25,373 nucleotides of DNA, taken from the NCBI GenBank assembly GCA_041689995.1, contig JBDNFD010000110.1:1-25373 (forward strand). Reading direction: 5' to 3'. Source of the stretch: DASSWG01 sp041689995. Its GTDB lineage: Bacteria; Bacteroidota; Bacteroidia; Flavobacteriales; Flavobacteriaceae. Of this stretch, positions 6,841-14,080 are shown one piece after another; the stretch's first letter is position 1, and each line of letters begins with the position of its first letter. The position numbers and the translations under genes were made by a program. Below the pieces are notes generated by a model. It was not told where the DNA came from. It was given only the letters and a program-made list of their open reading frames with translations, and searched no databases.

Positions 6841-7762
6841 TGCGAATTCTTCTGGCCCGTATTTAGTTGCGATTCTGGGTCCCACTGGAATTGGCAAAAC
6901 CAGACTTGCCATCCAATTGGCAAAGCACTTTTCCTCGGAGATTATTTCAGCAGATTCGCGACAAGTTTACAAGGAAATGACTGTAGGCACCGCAGTTCCT
7001 TCCAAAGAAGAACTTGAAGAAATTTCACATTGGTTCATTCAACATACATCCATTCATCAAAATTATTCGGTAGGTGATTTTGAACGCGAAGCAATTCAAA
7101 AGCTAAATGAATTATTTAAAAAACACCGTATCATAATTATGGTTGGCGGAAGTGGGCTTTATCTTGATGCCGTAACAAAAGGCTTAGATGATTTTCCAAT
7201 GATCGATTCCGAAATTCGGGAGGAATTAGGAAAAAATCTCGAGCAAAAAGGATTGGATTTCCTGGGTGACAAATTAAGGAATTTGGATCCGGAATATGCA
7301 AAAACCGCAGATCTTCAAAACCCGCGTCGAGTAATAAGGGCGCTAGAAATCTGCATGGGTACGGGAAAACCGTATTCAAGTTTTTTAAATCAAACTTCAG
7401 CAAAGAGAAATTTTGAAACTATTAAAATTGGAATGACCGCCCCGAGGGAATTGATTTACGAGCGCATAGAAAAACGCGTAGATCAGATGATGCAAAACGG
7501 ACTGTTGGAGGAAGTAAAAACACTGTGTCCGCATCGCCACCTCAACGCTTTGAACACAGTGGGTTACAAGGAATTCTTCCCTTATTTCGACGGTGAAACC
7601 AGTCTCGCGGAAGCTGTGGAAGAGCTCAAAAAAAATACACGTCGATTTGCCAAAAGACAACTTACTTGGTTTCGGAAAGATCAGGAAATTACGTGGTTTC
7701 AAAATAATGTTTCCTTGAAAGAAATTACTGATTTTATTGCACAAAAAACCGTTCCACAGTAG
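6833..7762 (+). CDS. miaA: tRNA dimethylallyltransferase MiaA
   Basis: This enzyme transfers a dimethylallyl group from DMAPP to N6 of A37 in tRNAs reading UNN codons (i6A). The P-loop GPTGIGKT lies at residues 16-23, followed by ISADSRQVYKEMTVGTA, the GGSGLYLDAV motif, the NPRRVIRALEI motif and the C-terminal FAKRQLTWFRK. Length is 309 aa, standard for MiaA. The start is TTG at 6833-6835. No in-frame ATG occurs before the P-loop, and the nearby ATG at 6840 is in another frame. TTG overlaps the upstream stop codon by 8 nt, indicating translational coupling to the exonuclease fusion. The gene ends inside a terminator hairpin whose loop holds its TAG. Confidence 0.95.
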   Translation: MNNANSSGPYLVAILGPTGIGKTRLAIQLAKHFSSEIISADSRQVYKEMTVGTAVPSKEELEEISHWFIQHTSIHQNYSVGDFEREAIQKLNELFKKHRIIIMVGGSGLYLDAVTKGLDDFPMIDSEIREELGKNLEQKGLDFLGDKLRNLDPEYAKTADLQNPRRVIRALEICMGTGKPYSSFLNQTSAKRNFETIKIGMTAPRELIYERIEKRVDQMMQNGLLEEVKTLCPHRHLNALNTVGYKEFFPYFDGETSLAEAVEELKKNTRRFAKRQLTWFRKDQEITWFQNNVSLKEITDFIAQKTVPQ

Positions 7763-7786
7763 CAATTTACCGTGGAGCGGATTTTT
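7749..7786 (+). terminator. Rho-independent terminator at the end of miaA
   Basis: Stem CCGTTCCAC (7749-7757) pairs with GTGGAGCGG (7772-7780), nine pairs with one T-G wobble, around a 14-nt loop containing the miaA stop codon. It is followed by ATTTTTG. It lies just before the convergent response-regulator gene end at 7809. Confidence 0.7.
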
Positions 7787-7808
7787 GAAAACTTAAAACT
7801 GTAGTGCC

Positions 7809-8519
7809 CTATTCTTTGTTGTGATCTACCAAGCGGAAACCTTCACCATGAATGTTCAAAATTTCCACATCTGGGTCCTTTTTCAGGTATTTCCTCAATT
7901 TTGCGATATACACATCCATGCTTCGAGAGGTGAAATAATTGTCGTCCCGCCAGATTTTGGTGAGGGCCAATTCGCGCTGCATCAAATCATTTTCATGCAA
8001 TGCCAATAAACGCAACAATTCATTTTCCTTGGGCGATAATTTTTGTTGTTCTTCGTTCTTATACGTTAGAAAACGCAATTTGGAATTCAAGTGAAAACCA
8101 CCTATTTGAAATTCGAACTGTTTGCTGTCCGCAACATTTTCGACGGATTTGCGTTGCATTATCGCTTTGATCTTCATCAGCAAAACCTCGCTATCGAAGG
8201 GTTTGTTCAAATAATCGTCAGCTCCCACTTTATAACCTTTCAGCACATCTTCTTTCATGGCTTTGGCCGTTAGGAAAATAATCGGGATTTCTTCATTTTT
8301 TTCACGAATTTCCTTGGCCAGTGTGAACCCGTCTTTATAGGGCATCATCACATCCAGAATACAAAGATCGAAATCATCTTTCTTGTATTTTTCAAAACCT
8401 TCCATTCCGTTTTTTGCATGCGTGACGTCATAATCGTTCATAGCCAAATAATCCTTGAGTACGATCCCAAAATTTGGATCATCTTCTACTAATAAAATCT
8501 TCTTGTTTTCAGTTTCCAT
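7809..8519 (-). CDS. rprY: OmpR-type response regulator, RprY-like
   Basis: A DNA-binding response regulator of 236 aa. The receiver domain (1-120) has acidic EDD at 12-14, phospho-acceptor D56 in LCILDVMMPYKDGF, T84 in FLTAKA and K106 in DDYLNKPF. The winged-helix output domain follows (about 135-232), with LSPKENELLRLL and YFTSRSMDVYIAKLRKYL. The receiver resembles Bacteroides RprY closely (for example the IPIIFLTAK and ADDY segments), so I use that name with moderate certainty. It lies 4 nt downstream of its kinase in one transcript, and so shares the TATATTTG promoter in front of the kinase. Its regulon cannot be read from this window. Confidence 0.87.
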   Translation of the reverse strand: METENKKILLVEDDPNFGIVLKDYLAMNDYDVTHAKNGMEGFEKYKKDDFDLCILDVMMPYKDGFTLAKEIREKNEEIPIIFLTAKAMKEDVLKGYKVGADDYLNKPFDSEVLLMKIKAIMQRKSVENVADSKQFEFQIGGFHLNSKLRFLTYKNEEQQKLSPKENELLRLLALHENDLMQRELALTKIWRDDNYFTSRSMDVYIAKLRKYLKKDPDVEILNIHGEGFRLVDHNKE

Positions 8520-8523
8520 TTTG

Positions 8524-10095
8524 TTATGATATTAGGGGTAGTTTAATTATAAAGGTACTTCCTTTTCCTTTGTGGCTCTCCACGAAAACTTGTCCGTGGT
8601 GATCTTCCAAAATTCTTTTTACGTATGCCAAACCAAGTCCGTGGCCTTTTATATTGTGCACATCGCCGGTATGTTCACGAAAGAATTTTTCAAATATTTT
8701 TCGTTGTACAGATTTGCTCATCCCGATTCCATTGTCCTTAATTTTCAAGATTATATAATTTTTGACGTTTTCCGTCGTAATAGTTACTTTGGGCGGCCCT
8801 ACGGAATATTTTACCGCATTGTCCAAAATATTGATGACTACGTTCGTAAGATGTGATTGATTTGCAAGAACAAATGATTTTTCAGCTTGGAGATTTATTT
8901 TGATTTCGCCCTCGCTTTCTTTCACAATCAATTCCATGTGAGCAACTGCACTTATCAGGATATCATCTAAGCTCAGGCGTTCCTTTTTAATATTGAGTTC
9001 GTTCTTCTCAAGCTTTGAAATCCTTAATACATTTTCAACTTGGGTATGCATACGCTCGTTTTCGTCACGGATCATGGTCAGATATCGTTTTGTTTTATTC
9101 TCATCCTTAAAGATTTTAGGATTTTTAAGGGAATCCAAAATCAAATTGATTGTCGCAATCGGTGTTTTGAATTCGTGCGTCATATTGTTGATGAAATCAG
9201 TTTTTATTTGTGATATCTGCCGTTGTTTTATAAGTTGGAACAATGCGCTGATATAGGTGAAAACTATAACCAAAGTGAAAATGACGGATAAACTGATCAT
9301 TATTCGCATTGCCGACCAAACCTCTTTATCCTTTCCAGTAAAATCGACCATTAATTGATAATTATGATCTTTAATACTTTCATCATCAATTTCAAAAATG
9401 GAAATTCCATAGGTGGTTGGCCCGTTCAATTTAAAATTTGGCGTCTTCACTTTGGTGGCCAATCCATTACTGTAAAATCCAAATTCAAAGTCTGTATTTA
9501 GGTTTCTTTTTTTAAGTTGTTTTTTAATTAAATCGTGTACTTTTTTCTTATCGACACGTTTATAAATTGGTAGGCTTGCGGCCAATTCTTTAATGGTATT
9601 GCTGACCAGTTGCTTGGTCGGTTCATCCATTTGGGTGACTTTGGTAATACGTTGTTCCGCACTCAGCTTGCCACCCTCCAAATCGTTTTCCCGTAATATT
9701 CGGGTAACTTTTCTATTGATCAAGCGTTTGAATTCGATACTATCTTTATTGCCAATCAAAAAAGGAGAAAACAATTTATAATCCTCCTGAATCACACTGT
9801 TGGAATAAAGAAAGGTATTATTTCCTTCCTGCTGTACTCTCAACAATTCATCTACGGTGACTTTCTGCGGCTGACCAATACTGTCGATCTCGCCCAAGAT
9901 GGAAAAAAAATATTCCTCAAATTCATCCTCCTCCAGTTTTTTGGACACCTCAATTAATAGCTGTTTGGCATTGAAAGTAAATTGGGCCTCCTTACTTTCC
10001 ATTGTATTTTTTATCCAAAAACCTTGTACAAAAATGATGCCTATTAAAGATAAACTCATCAATAGCAACAGGAAAAGCAACATCTTTTTATTCAT
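8524..10095 (-). CDS. rprX: Membrane sensor histidine kinase, RprX-like
   Basis: A 523-aa sensor kinase partnered with the response regulator 4 nt downstream. There is one membrane helix at about 5-27 and a second at about 262-288. Between them lies a periplasmic sensor region of roughly 235 residues. The dimerisation/phosphotransfer domain holds H307 in INNMTHEFKTPIATI. The ATPase domain shows the N box VVINILDNAVKYS, the G1 box KIKDNGIGMS and the G2 box GHGLGLAYVKRIL. The RprX family is named from Bacteroides, where the pair was found through outer-membrane and drug phenotypes. The start ATG at 10095 lies only 4 nt below a perfect -7 box, so the transcript may be nearly leaderless. M5 (10083) is an alternative start. 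Confidence 0.87.
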   Translation of the reverse strand: MNKKMLLFLLLLMSLSLIGIIFVQGFWIKNTMESKEAQFTFNAKQLLIEVSKKLEEDEFEEYFFSILGEIDSIGQPQKVTVDELLRVQQEGNNTFLYSNSVIQEDYKLFSPFLIGNKDSIEFKRLINRKVTRILRENDLEGGKLSAEQRITKVTQMDEPTKQLVSNTIKELAASLPIYKRVDKKKVHDLIKKQLKKRNLNTDFEFGFYSNGLATKVKTPNFKLNGPTTYGISIFEIDDESIKDHNYQLMVDFTGKDKEVWSAMRIMISLSVIFTLVIVFTYISALFQLIKQRQISQIKTDFINNMTHEFKTPIATINLILDSLKNPKIFKDENKTKRYLTMIRDENERMHTQVENVLRISKLEKNELNIKKERLSLDDILISAVAHMELIVKESEGEIKINLQAEKSFVLANQSHLTNVVINILDNAVKYSVGPPKVTITTENVKNYIILKIKDNGIGMSKSVQRKIFEKFFREHTGDVHNIKGHGLGLAYVKRILEDHHGQVFVESHKGKGSTFIIKLPLIS

Positions 10096-10099
10096 CCTT

Positions 10100-10107
10100 C
10101 AAATATA
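10100..10107 (-). promoter_or_regulatory. -7 promoter element of the rprXY-like operon
   Basis: On the minus strand this reads TATATTTG, a full match to TAnnTTTG, with only AAGG between it and the kinase ATG. It separates kinase and regulator transcription from the coaE operon upstream. Confidence 0.55.
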
Positions 10108-10112
10108 GTATT

Positions 10113-10150
10113 TTAACATTTACCGCTGTTATGGTTTAACCAAATGTTAA
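10113..10150. promoter_or_regulatory. Candidate operator: 9-bp inverted repeat upstream of the kinase
   Basis: TTAACATTT (10113-10121) and AAATGTTAA (10142-10150) are perfect inverted copies separated by 20 nt. The spacer holds a small palindrome GGTTTAACC (10133-10141). It occupies the space between the coaE stop and the -7 box, where an activator or autoregulator such as the RprY-like protein would bind. The ligand is inferred. AT-rich chance symmetry remains possible. Confidence 0.4.
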
Positions 10151-10155
10151 CACAA

Positions 10156-10749
10156 CTACTCACGAAGTATTAATAAGATTAGCTTTTTATGAAGAAAAAC
10201 CACCTGTTTTTTAGTGTTTTCAAGATCGTTATTTTGGATTTCAAAATTCGCAAGTTTGCGTTTTTTGTCATCAGACCATTGAGTTGCCATGCGCGCTTGG
10301 ATTTTTTCGCGTGTCGTATGGTCACGTTCCAATAACCTTTTGATTTTCAACTCGATGGGTGCTGTGACCAAAATGGCATAATCGCAGGTTAGATCACCAC
10401 CATTTTCGAACAAAATGGCGGCTTCGTAGATACAATATAAACCGGTTTGCTGTTTACGCCATCTACAAAAATCTTCCCGCACTTTTGGATGTATAATTTC
10501 GTTCAAAGCAGTCAAAAGTTTCTTGTTCGCAAAAACTTTGAAAGCTATATATTCTCGTTCGGGAAGCTTGCCACGATATGATTTTTCACCTAATAAGTCA
10601 ATAATGGCAGCCCTTGTTTCTTCGGAAGTTTCTTGTATTCGTTTTGCCGCTTCATCGGCTATGTAAATTGGTGTTCCTTCTGCTTCGAAAAATTTGGCAA
10701 CCGTCGATTTCCCACTGCCAATTCCTCCTGTCAGCCCAACTATTTTCAT
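10156..10749 (-). CDS. coaE: Dephospho-CoA kinase CoaE
   Basis: This catalyses the last step of coenzyme A synthesis, phosphorylating the 3'-hydroxyl of dephospho-CoA with ATP, in the cytosol. The P-loop GLTGGIGSGKST is at residues 5-16. It is followed by the dephospho-CoA binding part (YIADEAAKRI, NEIIHPKVRE) and the lid with RDHTTREKIQARMATQWSDD. Length is 197 aa, typical. The start ATG overlaps the upstream YbbR gene by 4 nt (ATGA arrangement), so the two are coupled. A ybbR-coaE pairing is common in Bacteroidota. It is the last gene of the GT2-ybbR-coaE transcript. Confidence 0.95.
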   Translation of the reverse strand: MKIVGLTGGIGSGKSTVAKFFEAEGTPIYIADEAAKRIQETSEETRAAIIDLLGEKSYRGKLPEREYIAFKVFANKKLLTALNEIIHPKVREDFCRWRKQQTGLYCIYEAAILFENGGDLTCDYAILVTAPIELKIKRLLERDHTTREKIQARMATQWSDDKKRKLANFEIQNNDLENTKKQVVFLHKKLILLILRE

Positions 10750-11702
10750 TTTTTAATTACAAATTGTACTTTGTTTATATTCAGGCGTAAATTCGTGATA
10801 CTTTCGGGTCGTTTCACCACTTTTGGAATTAAAAAACTTTGCCCCTCCTTCAAATCGCTATAATCGCAAACGACCCGGAAATCGCTTTTTGAAACCTTAT
10901 CATAATTTTTCAAACTAACTTTAAAGATAATATTCAGGGTTTTGGGAAAAATGACGATTTCGGTATTTTCTGGAATATTCACCATGAAAATAGGTGCTTC
11001 CATTTTTCCTTCCGTAAATTTTTCCACATCCAAACTGTAATTCACTGTTTTGTGGTAAAGAGTGACCTCGCCAATTCCGGTGGTATCGATTTCTATTTTT
11101 CCTGAAATCTCGGAATCAACTTTTGTCAAAGTAATTGGTCTGGTTTTTAAATCTTTGATTTTGCTTATGGCTTTTCCAGAACCACTTATTTTAATGGAAT
11201 CGGGCTTTATTCGAAGTGAATCATTTGTCGAAAACCCCGGTTGAAATTCAATATTTTCCACTGGAAACACCCGCACGGTTTTTACTTCCTTCTTCTGATA
11301 ACTTATTTGAAGTACATCATCCAAAAAAACAACATCATCTAGGTTCAATCCCAGTAATTCCCTGATTTCTTTGGTATTTGTTTCCACGTTAAAAATCAAC
11401 ACCTTCCCATTGGCCTCTAATTCTGAAAGATTGATCACTAAATCTTTTTTGAACAATGAAAGCCACAAAATTTTAAACCCGTTTTCCCGAAGTTTCAAAT
11501 TTAAATAAATTGGTTTATCGGAAATAATCTTGTCTTTCGGAATTTCGATATAAGTAATAGGAACATGAATGGTTTCTTCATTTTTTTTTGAAAATTGAAC
11601 CAAAATCCAGATCAACAGCGAAAAGAAAAGAAAAAAGGAAAATGCCTTGAAATTCACCCTTTTAAACTTTGTCTTGTAAATTTTTTTTAGTTTTTCAAAC
11701 AT
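10746..11702 (-). CDS. YbbR-like (CdaR-type) membrane-anchored protein
   Basis: A 318-aa protein with a basic N-terminus, one membrane helix at about residues 20-38 (FKAFSFFLFFSLLIWILVQF), and an extracytoplasmic part built of YbbR-type beta repeats (for example KIIPTYQ-like KISYQKKEVKTVRVFPVENI and PDSIKISGSGKAISKIKDL). In Firmicutes a YbbR protein, CdaR, regulates the c-di-AMP cyclase CdaA. No cyclase gene is in this window, so that role is not shown here. It starts 3 nt after the glycosyltransferase stop and overlaps coaE by 4 nt, so all three are one operon. No catalytic residues are expected or seen. Confidence 0.82.
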   Translation of the reverse strand: MFEKLKKIYKTKFKRVNFKAFSFFLFFSLLIWILVQFSKKNEETIHVPITYIEIPKDKIISDKPIYLNLKLRENGFKILWLSLFKKDLVINLSELEANGKVLIFNVETNTKEIRELLGLNLDDVVFLDDVLQISYQKKEVKTVRVFPVENIEFQPGFSTNDSLRIKPDSIKISGSGKAISKIKDLKTRPITLTKVDSEISGKIEIDTTGIGEVTLYHKTVNYSLDVEKFTEGKMEAPIFMVNIPENTEIVIFPKTLNIIFKVSLKNYDKVSKSDFRVVCDYSDLKEGQSFLIPKVVKRPESITNLRLNINKVQFVIKK

Positions 11703-11705
11703 GGG

Positions 11706-12704
11706 TCAAAAAAATAGATCAGGAAATACTTCCTGTGGAGTTTTTTTCAAAATCCGAATATAGAACGTCGCCTTCAAAAAGCCAAGCCCATAACCAAAAA
11801 ATTGTGTCAAGACTGCCCGAAGGGAAAGAACTCCAATAAAAGTACTTTTATTTTTTATGGTTGCATCCAAAAATACGATTAAAAAATAGACCAAATATAT
11901 TCCAAACGACCAAAAAACAGCAAAAAATGATAGGATTATTGACATTGAAAGTCCCAAAATAAATAAGCTGGGAAGCCAGAAAACCAATTTTGCGGAGCTC
12001 GGATGCCAAGAAGTTAATATGGGTCGTGCTTTTCCAAATTTATAGACTTGGATAAAAAAATTTCGCCAGTCGATCCTCCTTTTATGGAACACAACTACTT
12101 TCGGTGCAAAAGCGATCAAAAAGCCAAGTTTCTTTATTCGAAGTGACAGATCGGGATCTTCGCCTGGATGAATTTTGCCAAATCCACCGGTTGCCTCGAA
12201 AGCTTTTTTAGAAATCCCCATATTAAAACTTCGGGGTTCAAAATTTTTAGCTGCTTTTTTGTTACCACGAATTCCTCCTGTGGATAAAAAGGAAGTCATG
12301 GCATAATTGATCGCTTTCTGAATTTCCCCAAAGCTATGATGCGCTGCATCGGGGCCACCAAAACAATCGACATCATGGTTTTTTAAAAATCTATCTACTT
12401 CCTCCAAATATTCCGGTGGAAGGATGACATCACTGTCTAGAATCAAAAAATAATCAGCACGAGCTTTTCGCATTCCAAAATTTCTGGAATCGCCTGGTCC
12501 CGTATTATTTTTATAGAAATAATGAAGGTTTAATTTTTTAGAATATTCCGTAGCAATTTTTTCGGAGGAAATGGTCGAACCATCTTCCACTACCACAATT
12601 TCGAAAGGAATATTTCCCGAAAGGCGGGACATGCTTTCCAGAAGTTCGCGAAGTTCTTCCGGACGATTAAAAATTGGGACGATAAACGAGTAGATCGGCT
12701 GCAC
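11706..12704 (-). CDS. Family 2 glycosyltransferase with C-terminal membrane helices
   Basis: A GT-A fold inverting glycosyltransferase that uses a nucleotide sugar, probably for an envelope polysaccharide or lipid. It begins YSFIVPIFNRPEELRELL, with VVVEDGST at about 38-44 and the metal-binding ILDSDV at about 88-93. CFGGPDAA, the HPGEDPDLSLR acceptor-side motif and HKRR follow. Two or three hydrophobic helices lie near 240-305. I use the GTG at 12704 (332 aa). The frame is open to a TTG at 12752, but the added sequence is mostly the promoter region, which contains a perfect TATCTTTG box 4 nt before the GTG. It leads the GT2-ybbR-coaE operon. The specific sugar and acceptor cannot be assigned. 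Confidence 0.82.
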   Translation of the reverse strand: MQPIYSFIVPIFNRPEELRELLESMSRLSGNIPFEIVVVEDGSTISSEKIATEYSKKLNLHYFYKNNTGPGDSRNFGMRKARADYFLILDSDVILPPEYLEEVDRFLKNHDVDCFGGPDAAHHSFGEIQKAINYAMTSFLSTGGIRGNKKAAKNFEPRSFNMGISKKAFEATGGFGKIHPGEDPDLSLRIKKLGFLIAFAPKVVVFHKRRIDWRNFFIQVYKFGKARPILTSWHPSSAKLVFWLPSLFILGLSMSIILSFFAVFWSFGIYLVYFLIVFLDATIKNKSTFIGVLSLRAVLTQFFGYGLGFLKATFYIRILKKTPQEVFPDLFF

Positions 12705-12708
12705 TGAG

Positions 12709-12716
12709 CAAAGATA
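12709..12716 (-). promoter_or_regulatory. -7 promoter element of the GT2-ybbR-coaE operon
   Basis: On the minus strand this reads TATCTTTG, a perfect TAnnTTTG, followed by CTCA and then the GTG start of the glycosyltransferase. The position argues against the upstream TTG start and predicts a leaderless or nearly leaderless message. Confidence 0.5.
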
Positions 12717-12799
12717 AAAAAACAAAAGAGGTCTTCGTTTATTTTTCCACAACCTTCAAAAACTTTATTCTTTCCGATAAGAAACATCAAATAAAAATC

Positions 12800-13549
12800 C
12801 TATCCCAACCAATTTTTGAAATCGCGTACCCGCTCACGACTGACAATTATTTCTGCTTCCTTAAAATCTTTCAGCTTAATTTTCAACCTGCTGTTGGAAT
12901 AACTGATAATATCTTGAATCGCATTAAGGTTGATCAAGAATTTGCGGTTCGCCCTGAAAAATTCTTCTGGGGATACTTCCATTTCCAAATTTTCCAAGGT
13001 CGTTTCCATCAAATAATTCCGACTATCGGTAGTGTTCAGATAAGTTCCTTTGTTTTCGCTGTAAAAACACGCAATTTCTTCCGTTGTAAAAAACTTCAAA
13101 TGTTGCCCAACTTTTATACTGAAACGGGTTTTGAAAATTTTTCGGGGATTTTCCGCTTCCAAAAGCTGATGAATATCTTTCAAATTAATGGGCGTTTGTA
13201 GCACACGGATTTTATATTTTTCAATGGCGCGAACGAGTTCTTCCTCATCTATTGGTTTCAAAAGATAATCGACACTGTTCAACTTAAAAGCTTTCAACGC
13301 GTATTCGTCGTAGGCCGTCGTGAAAATAATAGCACTTTTTAGGTCAATTTTCTCAAAAATTTCAAAAGAAAGTCCATCGCTGAGCTGAATATCCAAAAAA
13401 ATCAGGTCTGGATGCGGATTGTTTTCAAACCAAGCCACCGCTTCCCGAACGGAATGAAGGAGCTGCAAAACGTTCAATTGCTGCTTTTCCAACAAGCGTT
13501 GCAGGCGTCTTGCGGATGGTTTTTCGTCTTCGATGACCACTACGTTCAT
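12800..13549 (-). CDS. LytTR-type response regulator
   Basis: A 249-aa cytosolic transcription regulator. The receiver domain (1-120) has ED(E) at 7-9, phospho-acceptor D53 in LIFLDIQLSDG, an IIFTTAYDEYALKAF segment and K98-like SVDYLLKPI. The LytTR DNA-binding domain covers about 140-248 (VGQHLKFFTTEEIACFYSEN, FFRANRKFLINLNAI, LIVS-like EIIVSRERVRDFKNWL). It is the last gene of a kinase - 2TM - regulator operon, starting 22 nt after the 2TM gene, and presumably takes phosphate from the LytS-type kinase two genes upstream. LytTR proteins usually bind paired direct repeats, but I could not point to such a site here. Confidence 0.9.
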   Translation of the reverse strand: MNVVVIEDEKPSARRLQRLLEKQQLNVLQLLHSVREAVAWFENNPHPDLIFLDIQLSDGLSFEIFEKIDLKSAIIFTTAYDEYALKAFKLNSVDYLLKPIDEEELVRAIEKYKIRVLQTPINLKDIHQLLEAENPRKIFKTRFSIKVGQHLKFFTTEEIACFYSENKGTYLNTTDSRNYLMETTLENLEMEVSPEEFFRANRKFLINLNAIQDIISYSNSRLKIKLKDFKEAEIIVSRERVRDFKNWLG

Positions 13550-13570
13550 GTTTTATAAGTTTAATTTTTG

Positions 13571-13897
13571 CTATTCCCAGCGCTGTTCGTCTTCTTTTTG
13601 GCCGTTATATTCCTCTTTTTCCATGAATTCTTTAATTTTTCGCTCTTCCCAATTTTTGTCGAACATCGGGTTCATTTCAAAAGCCTTCACCGCATGAAAC
13701 GCAAGGCCTATGCCCCAGCCGAAAGCGACCCATAAAAACCAGGGATAATTCCACCCATCCGTATAATAATTGAGAGCCGCCAAAAAGACAATTATAATAA
13801 TATAACTTCCCAGGTTATTGTAAAACTTTTTCAGTTCTTGAACGCGTTCGCGCGCGCGTCTGTACTTTTTTTCGTTGTCTGGTTCCATAATGGTCAT
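13571..13897 (-). CDS. Small 2TM domain-containing membrane protein
   Basis: A 108-aa member of the 2TM family. A basic amphipathic start (KYRRARERVQELKKFYNNLG) is followed by a first helix at about 34-52 (YIIIIVFLAALNYYTDG), a second at about 55-75 (WFLWVAFGWGIGLAFHAV) and a charged tail with WEERKIKEFMEKEEYNG. The function is unknown. These proteins regularly accompany LytS/LytTR pairs in flavobacteria and may be accessory to the sensor. It is clearly paralogous to the last 96 residues of the kinase encoded just upstream. The start is ATG at 13897, with M4 (13888) as an alternative. A tandem-repeat tract runs right up to the start codon, so its leader consists of repeat sequence. Confidence 0.88.
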   Translation of the reverse strand: MTIMEPDNEKKYRRARERVQELKKFYNNLGSYIIIIVFLAALNYYTDGWNYPWFLWVAFGWGIGLAFHAVKAFEMNPMFDKNWEERKIKEFMEKEEYNGQKEDEQRWE

Positions 13898-14080
13898 TTG
13901 TTATTTAGTTATTGAGTTATTTAGTTATTGAGTTATTCGTTATTGAGTTATTCGTTATTGAGTTATTCGTTATTGAGTTATTCGTTATTGAGTTATTCGT
14001 TATTGAGTTATTGGTTATTGGGTTATTAAGTTATTCATTATTCATTATTCATTATTCATTATTCATTAAATTGTTCATTA
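13898..14080. repeat. Composite tandem-repeat tract 1 (15-nt and 7-nt units)
   Basis: From 13910 the plus strand carries units of TTATTGAGTTATT(C/T)(G/AG). Five TTATTCG endings lie exactly 15 nt apart (13933, 13948, 13963, 13978, 13993). From about 14033 a 7-nt unit ATTCATT follows. Both ends touch genes: one side reaches the ATG of the 2TM gene, the other runs into the last codons of the kinase. The units are near-identical, so copy number is likely variable. A long open frame (repeating VIELF) across it is an artefact of the 15-nt period. Confidence 0.9.

Noticed and set aside
13898..14058. CRISPR array
   Set aside because: Units are 15 and 7 nt with no unique spacers between them, and no cas gene is present.
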